NCBI GenBank assembly: GCA_020696855.1
Contig: JAJFMT010000009.1
Coordinates: 1-45,846, forward strand
DNA: 45,846 nucleotides
Direction: 5' to 3'
DNA from: Pseudobdellovibrio sp.
Lineage (GTDB): Bacteria; Bdellovibrionota; Bdellovibrionia; Bdellovibrionales; Bdellovibrionaceae
Part shown: positions 42,064 to 45,846 of the stretch, in pieces
Layout of the letters: each line of letters begins with the position of its first letter
Position numbering within the stretch: position 1 is the stretch's first letter
Program-made: the position numbers and the translations under genes
The notes under the pieces: model-generated
Database searches by the model: none
The model's input: only the letters and a program-made list of their open reading frames with translations
What the model was told of the DNA's origin: nothing

Positions 42064-44061
42064 ATGAAAAACATAAATCTTTTCTGCGGTATTTTATTAT
42101 TAATCTTTTCTTTTTCTGCTGAAGCGAAAAAGAAAAAGGTAAAACGATCTTCGCGTGGCCCTGCAAGCGTGCAGTCCGAAGGCGCGACGAGTGCAGCCGA
42201 ACAAGCGCGCATCGATCAAAAAAATGCAGAAGCAGAAAGTGCAGGCTCTCAGGGAGCACCGATGTGTACTAACTATAGTCCTCCGCATGCACCGTTCAGA
42301 GGAAGAATGGCCCCTGTTGCACAAAGCAACTGCCGTGCGAACAGATTGTTAACTGAAGCCGAGATGACCCCTACAGGGATTGCCGCGTTTGTTAACAGCC
42401 CTGAAAACAGAAGTTTAAATCTGACATTAAAAGATACTGTATGTTGTATGCCGCGCGACTGGCGCCAGCAGTATGTTGTTGCATCAACGTCTAACAGTGC
42501 ACAGGCTTCTGATCCTGACAACCCAAGAATTATTTTAGGCCCTTACCGTGACCCACGCCAATCCGCGCCGGGTAAATCCGTCGCGTTTATGTTGGACGGT
42601 TCGGGTTCAATTGAAGTGCTGGATCAGCACCAGGGTGTTTCACGTTATTCAGATGTTTCGTTTTCACAAGAGCAGATTGAAGGGCAAACAAGACGGGTGG
42701 CACATGCCTCGTTGGCCAGTGGCCGTTGTACAACTTGTCACGGCGACAACAGTAACCCAAGCCCGTTATTCAGTTTTGCTCCGATTTGGCAAAATACGTT
42801 TCCGAAATTTTATAAGCCCACCGTTTGCCCGACTGAGGGTGAAAGACGCGCGCTTGATGATGAACGACGCCGTCTTCAGGCGGCCGTCAGAAGACCAGGC
42901 AGTGTTGCGAGCTGCTTACCCGGCCTTGACCGCACCATTGATGTAACGGCAGAAGAAGACATCTGTGATTTCTATGACCGCACAGTTGATCAAGACCCAA
43001 CCTGCAGCCGCTTGAACCCTGCAATGGCCGGAGCACTTTCAACAATGTCAGATGAAAAAGCAGAAAATGTCCGTGCCAATATCAATAACTTTGATATTAA
43101 CCGTTTGGGTTTGATGACTGAAAACTTTGAAATTTCAGTTATTGAAACTTCACATGAAGCCTTAGCGCGCGAAGTGGTAACATGGGCAGACTATCCGAAA
43201 TACAAGTACGCACTTGTTGGATCACTCGTTGGTTGCTTTATGCCGGATGCTCCGCGCTCAAGTGACTGGTTTCCGCCGGGCGAACTGCAAAGGCAAGCCG
43301 CTTTGATTGCAGCACGCAGAACGACCTCATTTCAGGGCACGCCGACTGAAGCAGGCCGTGAATGGGCTACTATCTTACACAGTAATTCACAAACGCCGGA
43401 TTCTACACTGGTTTCGAATCTGACGTGCAAAACAACTCCTGCAAATTTTCAAAACGAATGCTTTCCGGATTCACAGTGTAACACCATTGGAAGAATGGTT
43501 GAAAATTTACAAGAAACTTTAACAGCAGCTAGAGCAGCTGAAGCACGCGCCGGTGATGCAAATAAAGTTGATGCGGAAATTCTACGTACGATTGCAGATC
43601 ACAACTGGGATCACCGACGAAACTGGCTTCCAATGGGTTGCGGTCACCGCAACATCGACCCGGATTCATATGCAGTATCGCGCTATTTAACTTCGATTAT
43701 GCCGGGCCGTCCTGACTTAAGAAATCTTTGGTCTTATAATTTTACGAGCGGCCGACATAACCGCATCGTCGATACTCTGGCCAGAAAATTAATTGCGATG
43801 GATGCTGATTTACAGCGTGTGATTCCGAATCAGCGCGTAAGCCCGTGTGCTGCATTAAAACAAGCCAGTAAAAACGCATTGGCATCTCCTGCAGATGCCG
43901 CCGCAGCGTCAGGAGCTGTGCGCAGCACTGACGGCGGTGTGACGCCTGTCAGTCCGCAAGGCGCTCAGCCACAGCAACCGGCCGTTACGCCTGCACCTGC
44001 AGCACCGGAAGCCACTGATGAAGAGGCTTCAAGCGGCGGTCAAGAGGAAGCGGGCGAGTAG
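42064..44061 (+). CDS. Large secreted protein with a single CxxCH motif
   Basis: The 665-residue product has a signal peptide (residues 1-21, ending SAEA) and then a Lys/Arg/Ser-rich stretch. A CTTCH motif at about residues 222-226 in GRCTTCHGDNSNPSPLFSF is the c-type haem attachment signature, though a distal Met ligand is not evident. Further Cys occur in pairs or singly (SYCCMPRDW-like CCMPRDW, DICDFYD, PTCSRLN, GCFMPDA, NLTCKTT, DSQCNTIG), so disulfides are likely. The last about 60 residues are Pro/Ala/Gln-rich and disordered. No known enzyme family is recognised. A terminator follows over the stop codon. Export and a possible haem suggest an envelope role. Confidence 0.72.
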   Translation: MKNINLFCGILLLIFSFSAEAKKKKVKRSSRGPASVQSEGATSAAEQARIDQKNAEAESAGSQGAPMCTNYSPPHAPFRGRMAPVAQSNCRANRLLTEAEMTPTGIAAFVNSPENRSLNLTLKDTVCCMPRDWRQQYVVASTSNSAQASDPDNPRIILGPYRDPRQSAPGKSVAFMLDGSGSIEVLDQHQGVSRYSDVSFSQEQIEGQTRRVAHASLASGRCTTCHGDNSNPSPLFSFAPIWQNTFPKFYKPTVCPTEGERRALDDERRRLQAAVRRPGSVASCLPGLDRTIDVTAEEDICDFYDRTVDQDPTCSRLNPAMAGALSTMSDEKAENVRANINNFDINRLGLMTENFEISVIETSHEALAREVVTWADYPKYKYALVGSLVGCFMPDAPRSSDWFPPGELQRQAALIAARRTTSFQGTPTEAGREWATILHSNSQTPDSTLVSNLTCKTTPANFQNECFPDSQCNTIGRMVENLQETLTAARAAEARAGDANKVDAEILRTIADHNWDHRRNWLPMGCGHRNIDPDSYAVSRYLTSIMPGRPDLRNLWSYNFTSGRHNRIVDTLARKLIAMDADLQRVIPNQRVSPCAALKQASKNALASPADAAAASGAVRSTDGGVTPVSPQGAQPQQPAVTPAPAAPEATDEEASSGGQEEAGE

Positions 44062-44074
44062 TCCGCTTTCTTTT
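44048..44074 (+). terminator. Terminator overlapping the stop of the CxxCH protein
   Basis: AAGCGG (44048-44053) pairs with CCGCTT (44063-44068) around a 9-base loop, and TCTTTT follows. The TAG stop lies in the loop. The stem is 6 bp, moderate in strength. Confidence 0.6.
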
Positions 44075-44077
44075 GCG

Positions 44078-44311
44078 TTAAAACTGCTCGAGCTTTTCTT
44101 TTAACTGAGTAATTATCGATTTAATTTCAGATAACTGCTTTTCTTCGGGGCTGGGGCCGCAATCAGCCTTTTCGAGTTCTTTCCAGGTATCGACCGCACT
44201 TGATAAATCAGATTGTATAAAAGACCAGCGCTGGTTCGCTTTTGCATTCGCTGACACACTAGACGGAGTAGAGGTGTCATTCTTGTTCTTTTTGCCGGAC
44301 GAGTTGCTCAT
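44078..44311 (-). CDS. Small protein of unknown function
   Basis: From the ATG at 44311 the product is 77 residues, starting MSNSSGKKNKND; an ATG at 44338 would add nine residues, and neither start has a good ribosome binding site. The N-terminal third is Ser/Asn/Lys-rich and looks disordered; the rest (FIQSDLSSAVDTWKELEKAD to LKEKLEQF) is helical with a C-terminal coiled coil and one Cys. It is divergent from ettA, and the 3' end faces the large CxxCH gene. Family unknown; moderately sure it is a gene. Confidence 0.5.
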   Translation of the reverse strand: MSNSSGKKNKNDTSTPSSVSANAKANQRWSFIQSDLSSAVDTWKELEKADCGPSPEEKQLSEIKSIITQLKEKLEQF

Positions 44312-44379
44312 TTTCGAAGGTAATGCTACTGTGACCATCTTTGGTATTCAACAAATTTTAGTCTTCTTTGAGGTGAAAA

Positions 44380-45846
44380 ATGTCACAAGATATTATCTAC
44401 ACCATGAAAGGTGTTTCAAAAGTTTATCCGCCGAACCGTTACGTGCTGAAAGATATTTATTTATCGTATTTTTATGGCGCAAAAATCGGCGTTTTAGGTC
44501 TGAACGGTTCCGGTAAATCTTCTCTGCTGAGAATTATGGCGGGAGTGGATAACGAATTTCTAGGCGAAGCGTTCCCGGCTAAGAAAATGAAGGTCGGTTA
44601 CTTAGAACAAGAGCCGAAGTTAGATGAAACATTAACCGTGCGTGAAAATATTTTTTCACAAATGGGCGATCTTCCGAAGCTGATGAAAGATTACAACGCG
44701 ATCAATGATAAATTCGCAGATCCTGATTTAGATCCGGATGAGATGAATAAATTAATTGAAAAGCAAGGCGAGCTTCAGGAAAAAATCGAAGCGCTTGGCG
44801 GCTGGGAAGTGGATCAGAAGATTGAACTGGTCATTGATGCCTTACGCTGTCCGGATGGTGACTCTGCCGTGACTCATTTGTCGGGCGGTGAAAAGCGCCG
44901 TGTGGCTTTGGCGCGATTAATTATGAGTAATCCCGATATTTTATTACTGGACGAGCCGACGAATCACTTGGATGCGGAATCGGTTGCGTGGCTTGAGCAG
45001 TACTTGGCGAAGTTTCCCGGTACAGTTATCGCGGTAACGCATGACCGTTACTTTTTGGATAACGTTGCCGGCTGGATTTTAGAATTAGACCGCGGTGAGG
45101 GGATTCCTTGGAAAGGGAATTACTCGTCTTGGTTAGAGCAAAAAGACAAGCGTATGGCCGCTGAAAGTAAAGAGCAGTCACGCAAGGCTAAAACTTTAGA
45201 GCGCGAGTTAGAATGGATTCGTCAGGGTGCAAAAGCGCGCCAGGCGAAGTCTAAAGCCCGTATCTCGGCGTACGAAAATTTATTAAAAGAGCCGTCTGCA
45301 GAGAAACTTCAGGAACTTTCAATCTACATTCCACCGGGCCCTCGTTTGGGTGATGTGGTTGTTGAAGCCAAAGGCGTAACAAAAGGTTACGGCAATAAGG
45401 TTTTATTGGATTCAGTAGATTTCAATATTCCGAAAGGTGCCATCGTCGGCGTTATCGGGCCGAACGGTGTGGGTAAATCGACGCTGTTCCGTATGATTAC
45501 CGGTAAAGAAAAACCGGATAGCGGAACGTTTAAAGTCGGCGACACAGTGAAGATCGCTTACGTCGATCAAACGCGTGAAACGCTTGATCCGAACAAATCG
45601 ATCTTTGAAGAGCTGTCAGGCGGGCAGGATGTGATCCAGCTTGGCGGTAAAGAAATCAATGCGCGCCAATACGTGAGCTGGTTTAACTTCTCGGGTACTG
45701 ATCAGCAGAAAAAAGTCGGAACTTTGTCAGGTGGTGAAAGAAACCGCGTGAACTTAGCGAAGATTTTAAAACAGGGTGCGAACTTACTGTTGCTGGATGA
45801 GCCGACAAATGATTTGGACGTCAACACCATGCGTGCGCTTGAAGAA
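44380..45846 (+). CDS. ettA: Energy-dependent translational throttle EttA, partial (ABC-F)
   Basis: The frame runs from an ATG at 44380, with GAGGTG 5 bases before it, to the right edge without a stop: 489 codons of the usual about 555. It is a double ABC ATPase without membrane helices. The first module has GLNGSGKSSLLRI (Walker A), LSGGEKRRVALARL and ILLLDEPTNHLDAESVAWLE; the second has GPNGVGKSTLFRM, LSGGERNRVNLAKIL and LLLDEPTNDLDVNTMRALEE at the edge. The linker between them (about 245-310) is highly charged with Arg/Lys, as in ABC-F proteins that act in the ribosome E site and sense ATP/ADP. The order of the motifs and the PtIM-like linker fit EttA. The C-terminus lies outside the window. 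Confidence 0.93.
   Translation, partial: MSQDIIYTMKGVSKVYPPNRYVLKDIYLSYFYGAKIGVLGLNGSGKSSLLRIMAGVDNEFLGEAFPAKKMKVGYLEQEPKLDETLTVRENIFSQMGDLPKLMKDYNAINDKFADPDLDPDEMNKLIEKQGELQEKIEALGGWEVDQKIELVIDALRCPDGDSAVTHLSGGEKRRVALARLIMSNPDILLLDEPTNHLDAESVAWLEQYLAKFPGTVIAVTHDRYFLDNVAGWILELDRGEGIPWKGNYSSWLEQKDKRMAAESKEQSRKAKTLERELEWIRQGAKARQAKSKARISAYENLLKEPSAEKLQELSIYIPPGPRLGDVVVEAKGVTKGYGNKVLLDSVDFNIPKGAIVGVIGPNGVGKSTLFRMITGKEKPDSGTFKVGDTVKIAYVDQTRETLDPNKSIFEELSGGQDVIQLGGKEINARQYVSWFNFSGTDQQKKVGTLSGGERNRVNLAKILKQGANLLLLDEPTNDLDVNTMRALEE

Noticed and set aside
1..45846. Mobile elements, prophage genes, tRNA or rRNA genes
   Set aside because: I found no transposase, integrase, phage structural gene, tRNA cloverleaf or rRNA-like stretch; a tRNAscan-SE run would settle the tRNA point.

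Overview
The window looks like chromosomal DNA of a Gram-negative, low-to-mid GC bacterium of the Bdellovibrio type (Bdellovibrionota). The grounds are many small secreted proteins and lipoproteins with no recognisable family, a type IV pilin locus, the dnaJ/dnaK, clpS/clpA and mutS2/lnt sets, and dense housekeeping packing with frequent 1-8 bp gene overlaps. This assignment is an inference from gene content; no rRNA or other marker is present to prove it. I see no tRNA, rRNA, insertion sequence, integrase or CRISPR array.

Layout. Positions 1-8,000 are an accessory-like stretch of exported and unknown proteins: a secreted protein with an ADP-ribosyltransferase-like motif pattern and its overlapping partner, a lipoprotein, a 479-bp non-coding region rich in inverted repeats, a metzincin-type lipoprotein protease, a ChaN/TraB-like lipoprotein, a coiled-coil protein ending in an Hsp20-like domain, and a protein with two PBECR-like repeats facing a small unknown gene. 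Positions 8,000-18,700 are mainly minus-strand envelope and protein quality-control genes: mutS2 and lnt, a zinc-ribbon membrane protein on the other strand, an S8 protease, a lytic transglycosylase, clpA and clpS.

Positions 18,800-22,830 form a pilin locus: two nearly identical pilins with strongly different DNA, a TPR membrane protein between them, and a convergent O-antigen-ligase-like membrane protein that could modify the pilins. The second pilin ends in a tandem repeat that copies its own stop-codon hairpin. Positions 22,960-26,210 carry dnaJ then dnaK.

Positions 26,250-45,846 are mostly metabolic and information-processing genes: acs, a DUF6580-like membrane protein, purK-purE, two dihydrouridine synthases, a glutaredoxin, an EVE-domain protein, an SDR, fumC followed by two unknowns, a Rep/UvrD-type helicase, an RluA-type pseudouridine synthase, bolA, a large exported CxxCH protein, and the 5' part of ettA at the right edge.

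The strongest leads are the pilin pair and its repeat, the double PBECR-like protein, the Hsp20 fusion, the stand-alone PcrA-C-terminal-like domain beside the helicase, and several hairpins that cover ribosome binding sites or lie inside a coding start.
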